DNA of 64,000 nucleotides. It comes from Silurus meridionalis. Its lineage: Eukaryota > Chordata > Actinopteri > Siluriformes > Siluridae. The notes under the pieces were generated by a model. That model made no database searches and was not told where the DNA came from. It saw only the letters and a list, made by a program, of their open reading frames with translations. Shown in pieces: positions 1 through 13,087 of the stretch (position 1 is its first letter; each line of letters begins with the position of its first letter). Location of the stretch: the NCBI RefSeq assembly GCF_014805685.1, contig NC_060909.1, forward strand, positions 4,976,292-5,040,291, given 5' to 3'. The position numbers and the translations under genes were made by a program.

Positions 1-429
1 CTTCGCTTGGTGGGAGGGATTTTGGTACTTTTTCTGTCAACCAGAGCAGCACTAACGGATTATTGGTGCTCCATTAGAAATATGTGTGTTATTTCTATAC
101 ACACTTCTAATCGGTTTCTGGTTTCATTTTTTAATCAATAAACAAATGAATGCCACTTGTCTATAAATTATTTTCTTGCCCCTTTTTATACATCTGTCTT
201 TTGCCCATTCATATATCAAATTAAAAGTTAATAAAGGGGTGTAATTCTGCTGAAAAAAGTCAGAAAAAATGAAAGAACAGATTGTAGAGATCAAGCAAAG
301 GTGCTTTATAAGGGGCTTTGCTTAGATACTCTAAATCTTTGGTTGATCTGAGGTTTTAGATGCATTGACTACATTGACTGGTCTCAGGAGAGTCAAGTAA
401 AGGTGCCATGGGTTAAGAAGAGACAGAGC

Positions 430-470
<41 letters not shown>

Positions 471-3240
471 AGGAGGGCTTTCCAGGGCTAAAGATTTCTC
501 AGAGACAATTACAAACAAAGGTAAGAATCATTGACAGCGAGCCGCTCTCAGACAGCAGAGCCTCTCAATACCTCCCAAAGGCCTTTGATGAATGAGGTCC
601 AGTGTTTGAGCCTCGGCACTGCTGAGAGAGCAAAACCCTCTTTAGCTAAGATCAGAAGGCTAATAACAGCTACGTTTTCCCTCTGCTAGACCAAGCACAT
701 TCAAAATAACTGTACTCTACATGGACCATTTGCCTGCCGCGGTTTAAACATCGATCTGAAGTTTAGTCATGAATATTGTGGGCTGCAGGTGTGAAGGAAT
801 TGTGTGTGTGTGTGTGGAATCAACAGCAAAAGCCTGAAGTTGTTTCCTTGTTCCCCTCCAAGGAGGTCCATGAATGTCAGAAAGACCTCTCACCTCCTCT
901 GTCTGGAACAGAGGGTAGTGCTTACCTCCGGACTTTCCTCTAGAGAAATAGAAAGCGCTCGACTTAGACAGCTGAGGAAGCGAAGAAAGATGTGTTTGGA
1001 TTGATTCTGCCAACAGGGGGCACCGATCACAGGACCATTTTTAATCCACAGCTGTCAATACAGCAGGGGAGGATATCCGGACACGTGGTATAGTGATTGA
1101 TAAACCAGAATATCCTTCCAATCTGACAGTGTCTCTGCCGGTTCCTGACTCAACATAAGTTGAAGGGTGGGCTGAAATACGAGAGCAGAACAAGATAGGA
1201 CCTGTATATGTGAGAACCAATATTTTGCCTTTGAAACTTGCCGAAAAAAAAAAAACAATATCATGTGAGACCTATCGGTGAAATAAATGTATTTTTAAAA
1301 GGAGACCACCTCCGTGTTGAGAGGTCTGTTTTGTGCCCCCATGACCCTGCATTTCCTTTACGGATCTCCTTCTGTCTCTTCTCTAGGTCACTATGAAGAC
1401 CATATGAGAGACATCTCGCTTCCATTCATTACACCTGTTCAGGGAGGGCTGCATTTCCACACAGCGACTCTTCCGTCCTTTGTTTCACCAGCACTCAGGG
1501 ACAAGTTATTACCAGTCTTAGGTTTTCTTCTGTCTTTTCATCCCTCTCTCTGAATTCTTTCTTATTTCAGACTGAGATTCTGACCCACAGAGAGCAAGAG
1601 ATGGAGCACAACTGGCGCTTCTTGCTCTGTGGCCTGCATTAACGATCGATTCTCACTTGTTTTTTTTTCTTCGCCCAATGTGCCAGAGTGCATCGCTGTT
1701 TGCAAGTCATAAGGGATGGTGTAGGAAGGTGGCAGAGGGACAACAGAATTGAATCTATTTCTTTGGAAAGCCCTGGGTTATCAAACTCATTAATCTACAT
1801 GTCATGAACGGTGGATGAATAATTGTGTGTAGAATTTATCTGCCAGTGTGATAGCTACTTTTCAGCCTTCCCCCCTTGTGTGTGCATCCTGTGCTTTGTG
1901 CTTGAGCCCTTTAATTATTATATGCTTTGTCTTTGCCATCTCTGGTCTTTTGGGGAGAGGGGATAGGGGGGTGTGTGAACTGAAATATGCTACCCCTGCA
2001 TTTAGAAGGACGCATTACCCTTATTATGACACAAACACACACACATATTATCTGTGGAAAAGGCTAGACAGATAAACAACACCAGCAATAATGTGCGCAT
2101 TAAGGTGAACTTGTGCACAATCAGCAACACATAGTGTGCTAGATAAATTGTTCCCATCAGTGCAATATTTCAATAACAATTTGGATCCTGGGCATCCTTA
2201 TTGTTTACTCTTAGTTTCTGAGGTCACTTCTCTCATAAACTATTCAAACTTATACTGCAGTTCTGTGTTTGGTGTTTCTATAGTAACTTTAAAAAAAATT
2301 GAAGATGCTAACGCAGTGATGCGGCGTTAGCGTCTCACAGCTCCTAGATCCAATGTTCAGTTCTAAGCTCAGGTGGGTGTGTGTGTGTTTCTTTATGTTC
2401 TTCCGCTGTATGTTTTTCGTTTTTTTTCAGGGTTTCATGCCAGTATATGGATTAAAGTCCTCTGTCAGGCATCCTTTCCAACACACATTCCTGTCCCACC
2501 CCCAGTGTTAATTAAATAGACAACAGAAGTTCCATGACCTAAGGGTGAATGAATGAAAAATTGTCTTGGCAACACTATAGTTGCATCACAACTTCACATG
2601 ATGCGATAGTCATGTCATTGTTACTGTATGTCATAAAAAATCAAACGCTGCTACGAATTTAAATAAACATAAATGAATGCTTATAGTTGCAAAACATTCC
2701 TTCAACTGTTAAATCGTTTATTAATTTTTTTTTTTTTTTTTTTTGTCTCTGTCCCAGCTTTTTTGAGACCTGTTGCAGGCTTTATAGACTTCTGAAGGTA
2801 AGGATCATACATGTGGACGTCATTTGTGTGTGAAAAACAAACCTTTTTGCTAAAGCTGTTTGTTTTGAAGTAGATTGTGTGAGGGTTGTACAGGAGATTG
2901 AGATGCCTGTTTTCTGTTTGGCTGTAAACCTAGTATGGAAAAATAATGTGTATGAACTACACATAAACAATGTAAAATTTCATTTCTACACAAAGATCTA
3001 CATTGTAACAAATAATATCTATTTAGCAGCAAATATTACATACATAGTAAAGTAATAATACTTCAAATTCAGTGATTTAAATTATTTTATTTTATCCTGA
3101 ATAGACAAAAAAAAATAATCAAGAAGAGGAAAAATATTGTGTATATTATGATAATTAGTGCACTCAAAAGTTTCCAAATTTTGGAATGGTTTATTTGCCA
3201 TTATTGCTATGTTACAACATAATTATACTTCTGCTACTAT
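1..3240. other. Non-coding stretch, mostly single copy
   Basis: No gene is supported here. Open frames are short, lack family motifs and do not continue as splice-consistent exons that I can recognise. The stretch holds a GA microsatellite (432-468) and a T-run (2725-2744). Two less AT-rich parts, about 480-1020 and 1370-1830, are free of recognisable repeats and could be conserved non-coding sequence, but nothing in the bases proves it. Confidence 0.6.
432..468. repeat. (GA)n microsatellite
   Basis: An uninterrupted run of about 18 GA dinucleotides. It stands alone, with no adjoining transposon end that I can see. Confidence 0.95.
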
Positions 3241-3325
3241 TAATACTACTACTACTACTACTACTACTAATTATTATTATTATTATTGTTTAAAATATTT
3301 AATAATGATGAAATAACCATTACTA

Positions 3326-3379
<54 letters not shown>

Positions 3380-3500
3380 GTGAATGAATAAAAAATTTTG
3401 TATATCATAGCATACTACTAATAATAATAATAACAACAACAATGATAATAATAATAATAATAATAATTATTAGAATTATTATTTTTTAAATTATTATTAT
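3241..3500. repeat. Trinucleotide-rich block (ACT, TTA, AAT)
   Basis: Short (ACT)n at about 3245-3269 is followed by (TTA)n at 3326-3379 and by AAT/AAC triplets at about 3417-3474. The TTA and AAT tracts are reverse complements about 40 bp apart, so the block could fold into a long AT-only hairpin. Confidence 0.85.
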
Positions 3501-3946
3501 TAGGATCAGAGTTAATGTGACACTCGTTATGACATATACCTCATATACCATATGCTCTAACATCACTGTTAACACCTGCCATGGCACATTTTTCATAATG
3601 CAGAATTCAAATTAAATGTTAGTAATTTGTATAATTAAAAAGAATGAAAAGTGAGCGATACCTCTTACTGATACCAAAAGCGAGGGAGACGCCTTTGACA
3701 ACATATTAACAATACATGATATTTGACAGGGTTCAACTGCCATTGGACTGCAATGCTGTAATTGTAACGTTATGATATTGTAATGAATTAAAATATGTAC
3801 AATTACAGCTAAAGATTTCTCCATAACTGCCCAGGTGTGTGGCATCTTATTTATAATGTCAATTTTATGCAAGTTTCTATCTCCATTGGCATTGTATTTG
3901 TTGGGTTTTAAGGAAATAAAAATAGAAAAAAACAACACAGCCTTTA

Positions 3947-3947
<1 letters not shown>

Positions 3948-3987
<40 letters not shown>
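3948..3987. repeat. (CTTA)n microsatellite
   Basis: About ten CTTA units directly abut the 3' side of a minus-strand tRNA-like SINE fragment. The array may therefore have grown from that element's 3' tail. Confidence 0.9.
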
Positions 3988-4112
3988 TTAAATACAACTT
4001 GAGCAGTTGAGGGTTAAGGGCTTTTGCTCAAGGGCCCAGCAGTGGGATTTGAACTCATGACCTTTCTATAGAAATGCCACACGTTAACCACTGAGCTACC
4101 GCTTCCCACATC
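3988..4112 (-). mobile_element. tRNA-derived SINE fragment, family B
   Basis: Read on the minus strand, it begins with a tRNA-like head (gctcagtggttaacg-type A box near 4085-4105) and has a B-box-like GAGTTCAAATCCC near 4045-4060. A body with the phrase 'caagggcccagcagtggga' on the plus strand follows. Related pieces lie at about 35.4 and 60.3 kb. It is 3'-truncated or diverged and ends at the CTTA array. Confidence 0.65.
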
Positions 4113-7100
4113 TCCCATTACCCACCTGCTAGACACTGTTACCCCATGTCTCCTCTATCTGTAAGTGCCTTGTCTTTGATAGCAGCACATTGTTACCCAG
4201 CATGCGCTTTCTAAGATCAAACCCAATAAGCCAACATTAAAACACACGCAAGCGGGTTGTATGAGACAAAAACGCCAAAGCATTTCTCATGTGTTTAGTG
4301 CATTGAACAGCATTAAAAAATGAGTCAAGCTCCTCCTTACATGTTCTCCTAGAAAAGAACAAAGGCTTGTGTGTTGTGAGGTGAATGCTAGTGTTGTGCG
4401 GGGGAGAAGGCCACTCAGGGAGATGCGAACTTCCTCACTGTTTCTGCCTGTAGCTAATAAAACACAACATAAAGGAAAACATGATCAGTACTAGAAGCCT
4501 TCGATTGATTCCTAGTTTCACACAATGTTCACAGCATTATTGGCAAGGCATTTTCAGTTCCAGTGACGATGTGTAAATGGAACCATGTGCTAGCTTCTAG
4601 CTTCTCAGAATGATAGCTGCCATGTGGTGAATTTGCTAATTTGGGGAATTAGAGAGATTAAAGATCACATACAAAAGTAGGAAAAAGCAAACTCATGACT
4701 TTTATTTGACATGTTATAACCAGCTAAAGGAATTCCACTTTAAGCTGTAATTTTGCTCAGAGCTGCAGTTACCTCATCACGTTCTGTCAGGCATGCCATT
4801 TTTAAGAACCTTATGTAGTCAGGTATGCATTTCTGCCGTATAGAGGGTGCAATAATTGAAAATAGGACATGGATAGAAAGAAGAGAAGCGGGTCAAACTT
4901 CACACACACTCGTCCCAGAGGTGATGTATTTTAAAAAGATCCCCTGACCTGTCCATTGTCTGCCGAGTGCATGTATAAGGCAACAGCCTCAGCGTTAGAA
5001 TGTGCTTTGTCAAGCAGATTTTAGCGGTTAAGGACGCACACGTGGACGATCGCGCTGAATGCAGGGCAACGCTGTAGGTACAAGGTTTCTGGCAAGGTGC
5101 TCTGGGTAATACCAATTCACCTCGATTGACCCCTGCACACAACAAGCAATTCCTAAGACAGAATATGGAAAGGTTTTGAAGGTCAAGAAGCATCAGTAAC
5201 AACAAAAAAAAAGCTGACTGCCTGCCTGCCTGCCTGCCTGCCAGTGTCCATGTGCATTAGGGCAACTAGTCGTCTTTTGCACGATTAAAAGAAAAACATA
5301 TTCAGCACATTTAGTCTATTATATTTGAAGATCATACACAGGTTACAATTCAAGTTTCCAACTGTGCTGCTTTCTAGGCTATACTATAAGTGAAAAAAGA
5401 AATGCAATAAATTGTGCACAATAATAAATCTGTGTAACATTTTATACTATTTAAATACATTTATTTAAGTTTATTTCTTGTCTACTAAAGGATTCTGGAG
5501 GTTTTTTCAACATGTTTAACTCTCAGTAGTATCCGAAATACAATTCTGGATTGGCCTCTGTCAGCTGGCATGCCCTGCTTTAACTATGTGGGTTTAGTTA
5601 GTGACATGCATCCCACAGAAGCCAGTACACTCATTTTCACATCCATGGTTATGATGCAATTCAGCAAGCCACAGTGCAAGGGGTTTTTATGTAAAATAGT
5701 ATTTATATTTAAACGTCAAGTATAATAACTGTGGGAGGAATTCCTTTGGGAGCTGTGTCAAATTTGGCAAATTGAGAGGACCGAGGTTTCATTTGTGGTT
5801 TCAAGGTTCACTTATGCAAACTGGAAGGGTATAAAATTGTTATGTTGTGGTTTTGAATGATAGAGCAAACTTCACACCACCAAACCAGTGTGTGTACATC
5901 ATATTTTTTTTATATCTGCCTACTTGGGAAACAGCTTCCAGTCCCGTCTTATGAGTAATGTGCATAGAAGCAACAACTGGTGTTTGTGTAAAAATGACAA
6001 GAGTCATAATCTCTTTCTTGCAATGACTGCTGAATCCTGGAGGTCGGACGTCACTGTATACACTGACCCTTTGGAAAAAATATCCAATAAGCAGTGGGAT
6101 TTATAATGATCACAGTGTAGAAGAAGTAGACCTTCTCTGCACAGCAAAACAGCCAATTTAAAGACTTCCCGTCACACTGTTATCTATACAAATAGACAAA
6201 CCTGTGTAATGTAGCTAAAAGCAAAAGCATGTGCATCTACCTTAATATTAGCATCTTATACATTTGTGTAATCTTTAAAGGACCAGTTGGACCATATCCT
6301 TAATACAATTTACAAAACGTTTTTTAGAATCAACAATGCAGGCACCTGTGGCTTAGAACACATTTTGCTAGATGGATTTTGCTTTAACCAATCAGAACAT
6401 TGGGGCCATCTAGTAGGTGTACAATAATGTCAGTATTTTCAGATTAATTTACAAGACCATTTATAAGATGGACTTTTCAAGATAATCTGGAGACCGTGTG
6501 AAAAGATTAGCCAAAACAGTTCAAAAGAGTTGTTAAACTTCATGAACCATTTATACATTTGTGTTTTCTATTCCATAGAACTTGCACAAAAACACAATAA
6601 TTTGCCTTAATTTCATATCCCCTGGAAAATAGTAATGCACGGAAAAATCCACAATAAAAGTCATTTTGTTAGGTTAATATCGATGCTTCTGCTAGAGATG
6701 ATCTATGCGGGTGGTGCAGCTGTGGCTGCAGTGAAAGGAGATGTGTTGAATCGGTTTGATTGGGTTTCTTGCTTTTGTAATGACATTCATTTTTACTGCA
6801 TGAGACACTTGTCTGTGATGCAATGCTCTGTTATACTGCTTTTCTGTACAGTATTAATGGTTTCTATAGCCCTGGAGTCATAATGATAGCATTAAGCGGT
6901 GGGTTAAGTAATTTACAACTTTTCCTTACATTCTCCCACTAAAAAGGTTCAAACACTATTTACAATGTTATTTTAGCACATACTAAACCTTTTAATTATT
7001 CGATATAAACATGAAGCTACATTTCAAAACTGAAAAGAAAAGTTGCTCTATGTGGTCTTTCATGTGAACAAAGTTTTGTATTTAAGGTCTTCAAAACATT

Positions 7101-8050
7101 CTCAGAAAGATTGTGTAAAGGATAGTTATTATCAAGGATAAGGCTGCCTATACTTTCTTTATAGCATCAAAATTCTGGCATCAGTATACAATATTGCATG
7201 TCTATTGAAACATTCAAGGTGCTTCACAATGGTTTGTGACAAGGAGTTGAAAAGGAAAAGCTGTTCAGTTGATGAAAGCTGATTCCTTTAGAATCCTTTG
7301 GAAGAATCCACATCTCAAGCTCAGACATAGAAAACCAGAGTCCTATAGGACCCTAAGGCTTGTCTCTACTCTTTATGATATGTTGGTAATTAAAGGTGTG
7401 CTGGTCTGCCGATGTGTGGACACAGCGGAGCTGAGATAGCTGGAGGAAGATAAATGAGGCGGGCAGATGTAATATCCCTGGACTTATGGGACTGCTCGGC
7501 TGTTGAGGAGTGTCACGGATGATTATTAATGTATGATGCCATGGCCGATGTAATGAGCGTGTGCGACCAAATAGTATAAACACACAAATATGTTGTTTAT
7601 GAGTGTGGCTTGGACATGACAATATAAAATATGAAATATTAAATCACAACTCATTTCTCTGAAGAAACTTAGCTTTATAAAAATCTTGGAGGCTCATATT
7701 AATCTGTAGATGTGTACAAATATATTAATGTTAATAATAAATAATTCGATTACTTTAAGAGCATTTTACTTTTAAACACTATACATGGACAAATATGTGA
7801 AAAAATAATGAGAATATTTATTGTTGTTGCTTTGTTTAGCATTTTGTTTCAGTTTAATTTGCTTTCATTTTTTTCCAGTTTTATTTCTAATACAATTGAA
7901 AGTAAAATGATTGATTTGCTTTAGCATAGAATTAAAAATGCACAATGTGTGGTTGAATAGTCTATGCGAATAAAATAAAGATATTATTGGAATGAAATAG
8001 AATAAACAAGGATTTTTACAATATTCACATCAATTTCATATAGATAGGAA
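4113..8050. other. Non-coding stretch, no gene seen
   Basis: AT-rich, largely single-copy sequence. The only simple repeat of note is (TGCC)n at 5217-5242. Open frames of up to about 100 codons show no conserved motif. I see no transposon ends or RNA genes. Confidence 0.55.
5217..5242. repeat. (TGCC)n microsatellite
   Basis: About six tandem TGCC units in otherwise unique sequence. Confidence 0.9.
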
Positions 8051-8180
8051 GATAGGAAAGAAAGAGAAGAAGCAGAAGGTCCACGGGGGTCACTTGTGCA
8101 CCTGTCAACTACAACCCAATCAGCACTGCTCCCATATGTAACTCTGTAATATACATCAATATACAACTAGAAATATTTAA

Positions 8181-8236
<56 letters not shown>
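8051..8236. repeat. GATA-tailed dispersed segment, copy 1
   Basis: About 130 bp of non-simple sequence (8051-8180) runs straight into 14 GATA units (8181-8236). The same segment, with only a handful of substitutions by eye, recurs at 10234 and again leads directly into a GATA array. Either a mobile element with a GATA-type tail or a segmental duplication would explain the pair. I see no RNA polymerase III boxes or terminal inverted repeats. Confidence 0.8.
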
Positions 8237-8237
<1 letters not shown>

Positions 8238-8414
8238 AAAAGCTTATACAGAAAGAATGTGGATATCAATATGTAGATATATGTACAGCAAATTTCCAGA
8301 ATTTGATGGACAGTAAGTACAATAAGAGTATTGAAATAAGAGAAATATGAGCTATATAAATGTGCAATATAAGATATGCATGTTGTATTGTATGTCCAAT
8401 TGTACAAAAGTGAT

Positions 8415-8476
8415 ACACAGTGTATATAGGTATAAGGTATATAGATACACAGTATATAGGTAGAAGGTATATAGAT
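8415..8476. repeat. Two-copy tandem repeat, about 31 bp unit
   Basis: Units start at 8415 and 8447. Each begins with ACACAGT and ends with AAGGTATATAGAT. The second is two bases shorter. Confidence 0.75.
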
Positions 8477-10233
8477 ATATAGCAGATAATCTTAATTATG
8501 CTATGATTTTACATAATTAATACAAAATCATTAAATCAGTAAAGTATTATCCTACATCATGCTAATTCTAAAACAATATCTTTCTTCTTCCAATAATCTT
8601 AAGTTTCATTCGTGTTCATTTCAGTATTGAAGTGATCGATCTGAAACATTCAGAGTGTACATTTCACACATTCTTAGTTTGAAAAGGTTGGACCTTTTTC
8701 TTTATGTACATATATTTAAATGTACTATGACCAAAACTCAGTGGTGAAATTGTCCAATGAATTTTTGTCTAAATGGAGAAGTTTAAGAGCTGTTGCTTTA
8801 CTTTGAATTGCTGTTTTGTTGTATTATATGACTACTTAAACCCTTATAAATTCCCTTTTAAACCTTTAAGTTTTAAGTATTACAAACCTATAGCTTAAAG
8901 TCATAGTAATACTTTACCCTGAGCTCGTAATTTAGCTAGAGAAGAGGATCAGATGGCTGATGGCAAACTCATACATCTGCTATTTTCTCTCAATGAATAC
9001 ATGAAAAAATGCATTCAAATTCACTAAACTTAATCAAAATGTACAAAAATAAAATTAACTCAAATATGCACTGTCCACAAATATCTACACATCTGCAAAC
9101 ATGTTGCAGAGGTAAGTGTTCAGTTCGTCTCGGTGGTGCTATCAGTGCTGAGCTCCTGGTTCCTTCTGACAGCAGGTCTCAGGAGGCCTGTGTGGATGTG
9201 GGATCTCTGGAATCAGCCTTGACTGTATTAAAGGGGAATTACATGACACAGTCACCACACAAGCACTTTATCTGCTGGCTCCTGTCTCTCTAAAGCCCAC
9301 ACATATGTCCACACTTTTGCACAACCCACACCCACATCCATGTACACGTACACACAGCCTGAGGCACCTCTCAGGTCACTCTTCCTCAAATGTCATCCAG
9401 TCAGGGCTGGTGAAATCAGACCAATAAAAAGAAGCGGATCAGAGGGAGAGACACGCAGGGAATAATGGGTGGCAATGAAAGACAGAGAGAGGAGAAAAGT
9501 CGGTGTATAGCAAAGGGACTTGCTTCCGTCTGGGGCTTAAATGCTAGAATGCTCATAGAGAATTTGGCCCTCACACACAGATTCATTAATTGATAAATAT
9601 TGAGTGAATTAAATGTGAAAATAGGGTGCATCTGTCAATTGAAATGAAGGGTACCCACTTTTGGAATTCGTCCCACCTTTACTCCTACAGTATACACACA
9701 TCCACACACACACACACTGAACACACTGAACAGAGTGTTTACTGTTTCAACCTCCAGTCACCGACAGATGGTAATGCTATGGGCAATCGCACTGTTTTAT
9801 GAGGGGAGAGGGAAAGAAATGCCTCTCTTTTGTCTTCAATAGACAGTTACTCTGACAACAGGCACCTCAGCTGCTTTAGTTCTTCTCCCCAATTCATCTA
9901 GCTGCCATTTTATATGTGACACCACAGAATTCGGAGACATAAAGCAATTTTCCTAAATATTTCGACTTTCTTAGACCTCTAAAAATCCTACCTGAAACTA
10001 ATTACATACTGTACACTTTCTGTTCAGTTCTCTTAAATATTGCTTTTATTGCACACACACAAAAAAGACCAGATCACATGTTCATGTTAGACAGATTGAT
10101 TAATTATTGAAATGCAAATGACACACAAGATCAGGTGTCTTTCAGTGTCTTTCAATCGAAGGCAGCTCTTTATAGTCTCTTATGATGGAGCTGGATTATG
10201 GAGAAGATGATATGAGTAGACATCACAGATGGA
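8477..10233. other. Non-coding stretch, no gene seen
   Basis: AT-rich, mainly unique sequence. There are short CA-rich patches around 9300-9360 and 9700-9720, and an octamer-type ATGCAAAT at 10112-10119, which is expected by chance at this base composition. I see no gene or clear mobile element. Confidence 0.5.
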
Positions 10234-10361
10234 GAGAGGAAAGAAAGAGAAGAAGCAGAAGGTCCTCGGGGCTCACTTGTGCACCTGTCAACTACAACCT
10301 AATCAGCACGGCTCCCATATGTAACTCTGTAATATACATCAATATACAACTAGAATTGTTT
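10234..10361. repeat. GATA-tailed dispersed segment, copy 2
   Basis: Second copy of the segment at 8051, in the same orientation. The match begins within a GA-rich stretch and runs to the first GATA unit at about 10362. Sequence upstream of the two copies does not match, so the left border is near 10234. Confidence 0.8.
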
Positions 10362-10362
10362 A

Positions 10363-10440
<78 letters not shown>

Positions 10441-10454
10441 GTAAATGTAAATGT

Positions 10455-10502
<48 letters not shown>

Positions 10503-10559
10503 GAATGATAGATAGATAGATAGATAGATGTAAATGTAAATGTAGATGATGGATAGATG

Positions 10560-10646
<87 letters not shown>

Positions 10647-10670
10647 GTAAATGTAAATGTAAATGTAGAT

Positions 10671-10737
<67 letters not shown>

Positions 10738-10750
10738 GTAAATGGAAATG

Positions 10751-10803
<53 letters not shown>

Positions 10804-10810
10804 GTAAATG

Positions 10811-10871
<61 letters not shown>

Positions 10872-10878
10872 GTAAATG

Positions 10879-10947
<69 letters not shown>

Positions 10948-10954
10948 GTAAATG

Positions 10955-11019
<65 letters not shown>

Positions 11020-11026
11020 GTAAATG

Positions 11027-11095
<69 letters not shown>

Positions 11096-11102
11096 GTAAA
11101 TG

Positions 11103-11143
<41 letters not shown>

Positions 11144-11200
11144 GGATGGATGGATGGATGGATGGATGGATGGATGGATGGATGGATGGATGGATGGATG

Positions 11201-11274
<74 letters not shown>
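10362..11274. repeat. Compound GATA satellite-like array with GTAAATGTA spacers
   Basis: About 0.9 kb of (GATA)n is interrupted at semi-regular intervals by GTAAATGTAG-type spacers starting at 10441, 10530, 10647, 10738, 10804, 10872, 10948, 11020 and 11095. Over the later part the spacing is about 66-76 bp, so a GATA block plus spacer is itself a higher-order unit. A (GGAT)n block of about 15 units lies at 11141-11202, followed by more GATA. A 343-codon minus-strand frame of LSIY repeats across the array is only a translated microsatellite. Confidence 0.97.
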
Positions 11275-12720
11275 GAATACAGCAGGAAGGGTCGAGGATG
11301 TCAGAATAAAATATATAAGAAAACGATATGGCCTAAGCATTAATTCCACTACTAGGATTTTTTTCTTTTTAAGTACAGTATATGCAATCATGCTCCCAAA
11401 AACCCTTATTTTTTTTTTTCAATTAATGTCAAGCCAAGTGCAGAAGCAGCTTGAGGTAATGATGCGTTCTTCTCTCTCCTTCTCTGTGCTGTTGGACCAC
11501 GACAGCACCTCTAGGGTCGAATCCCCTAGTGTACACATAGCAGAGGGCTGCAGGGTGACAGCACCATGCAATCCATTTTTCTCCTGAGCCTCTCATAATC
11601 CACATAAAATAACAAAAAAAGAGTTTTTGCATCTCCTTCCAAAACTTTTCTTCTTCTATCTTGTCTTTCCTTTCTCCTTCTCCCCCTCCCGTTCCTCTGC
11701 TGCCAATGCTGTGATGCAGCCTCTCTGATTGCTATGCATTGTTTAGTTTCTTTCATTAATGCTGGGTGCCAGTCCTGCACCACAGATGAACAATAGCAAG
11801 GCTCCTGCAGGGGATCAATAGCAGATTGCTGATAGCGCCCCGTCCATTCGCTCTCCAGATTACATGACAAATGGCGCGGTCCATGCTTTTTGACACCCCT
11901 TCGTTCTTGTAGGGTCTGGGCCTTGGCGCTGCAAGCTTCTCCTAGCCCCCTGACAGCAACCCGGCTTGGGAGAACAATGAGCAAGAAAAGGAGAAGAAGA
12001 AAAACGTCCAAATTGGCAATCTACTGTAAAGGGCTGCACCATAGAGAGGCCTGTATCCATCAACAACTGGTAATTGTGGTTAAGAAAAAAGGGGCTGAAA
12101 ATGGTGTTTGGAACAGCTGATTTGTTGACGAGTTTTGCTCACACAACAACATCAAATGTCCAAGACAATTCAAATATGGACAAAAAAATTGTCGTGCTTT
12201 AAAATTGCCCCGAATTAACAAACATTTATTTCTATTCATGGCATCTTGAGAAGTGATTTAATTTTTTTTATATTATTTTTTTTTATATTATTCACTTTCA
12301 TACCCTGTAAAAACTTCACAGTAGAAAAGCTCCTAAACAAGTGAACTCGGCTTGGTAATTTGTCCACTATGCCTCCAGGAACATAATTCACTGGTGCTAC
12401 AGACAAAAGTTGCCTCATTTGTAAAGGACAAAACCGAGAACGAGTCAAGGTCTTTTTTGGGAAGTAAAAAAAAATGGTGACAAGGAAAAAAAAGGCAATT
12501 TGCCCATTGACACGTTGTCCTTTATAATAACTTAAGGACGGTATTTCTTTTTTCATCAAGACTAATGACCTCCATATGTGTGTGTTGCCCATTTAAAAGC
12601 AAAACAAACAGCCTCTGGCCGTGACTGCATGATGTAAGATGATAACTTTCTCCCTCTTGACTTGTGCACACCTGTACATGGGTTAGCATGAGCTGCTTCT
12701 GTAAGAACAAAAGACAGATC
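11275..12720. other. Repeat-free segment, candidate conserved non-coding DNA
   Basis: The part from about 11400 to 12120 is less AT-rich, has no recognisable repeats, and looks like evolutionarily constrained non-coding sequence. That is an impression, not a measurement. A 161-codon minus-strand frame (11526-12011) starts with a hydrophobic stretch but comes from purine-rich low-complexity DNA and has no family motif. 12120-12720 is ordinary AT-rich sequence. Confidence 0.3.

Positions 12721-12811
<91 letters not shown>
12721..12811. repeat. (GAAA)n microsatellite
   Basis: About 22 uninterrupted GAAA units. The array abuts the left side of the diverged 12.8-14.1 kb duplication. Confidence 0.95.
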
Positions 12812-12812
<1 letters not shown>

Positions 12813-13087
12813 TTGTGATTAATAACTTGTGCCATCCGGTCTTGAGATTATAATCTAGAGACTATAGTAACTCTTCCACACTTCCTGTTTGTCAATTATC
12901 TACTTCCTTAGTTTGCATTCTATTTCTCTATTCTTTTCTTTTCTATTTTATAGAATCTAGTGCATATTGTGTTCATTGATAGCTGATATTAGCTACATAA
13001 CTAAACCCCCTAGAACAAACAGCGTTCAGTGACATCTGATGTAAGCAAGAGAACTAAACATTATTACAAATTGTGTTCAGTTGTATC
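12812..13087. repeat. 52-bp minisatellite, block 1, with leader
   Basis: A leader (about 12815-12900) containing the phrase cacttcctgtttgtca is followed, after a gap, by three diverged units starting near 12963, 13016 and 13067. Each unit has the pattern caaattgtgttcagtgatat...ctgatattagc...actaaac. A similar leader recurs at about 13590-13690 before the second block. The third unit is cut by a Tc1 fragment. Confidence 0.75.

Noticed and set aside
10112..10119. Octamer ATGCAAAT as a regulatory site
   Set aside because: Several copies are expected by chance in 64 kb of AT-rich DNA, and this one lacks supporting context.
10360..11391. 343-codon minus-strand open frame of LSIY repeats
   Set aside because: It is the translation of the GATA array. 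The tetranucleotide has no stop in this frame, and the composition is wholly repetitive.
11526..12011. 161-codon minus-strand frame with a signal-peptide-like start
   Set aside because: The hydrophobic start comes from a purine-rich low-complexity tract on the other strand. The rest is Arg/Gln-rich with no family motif, and no splice or promoter context was seen.
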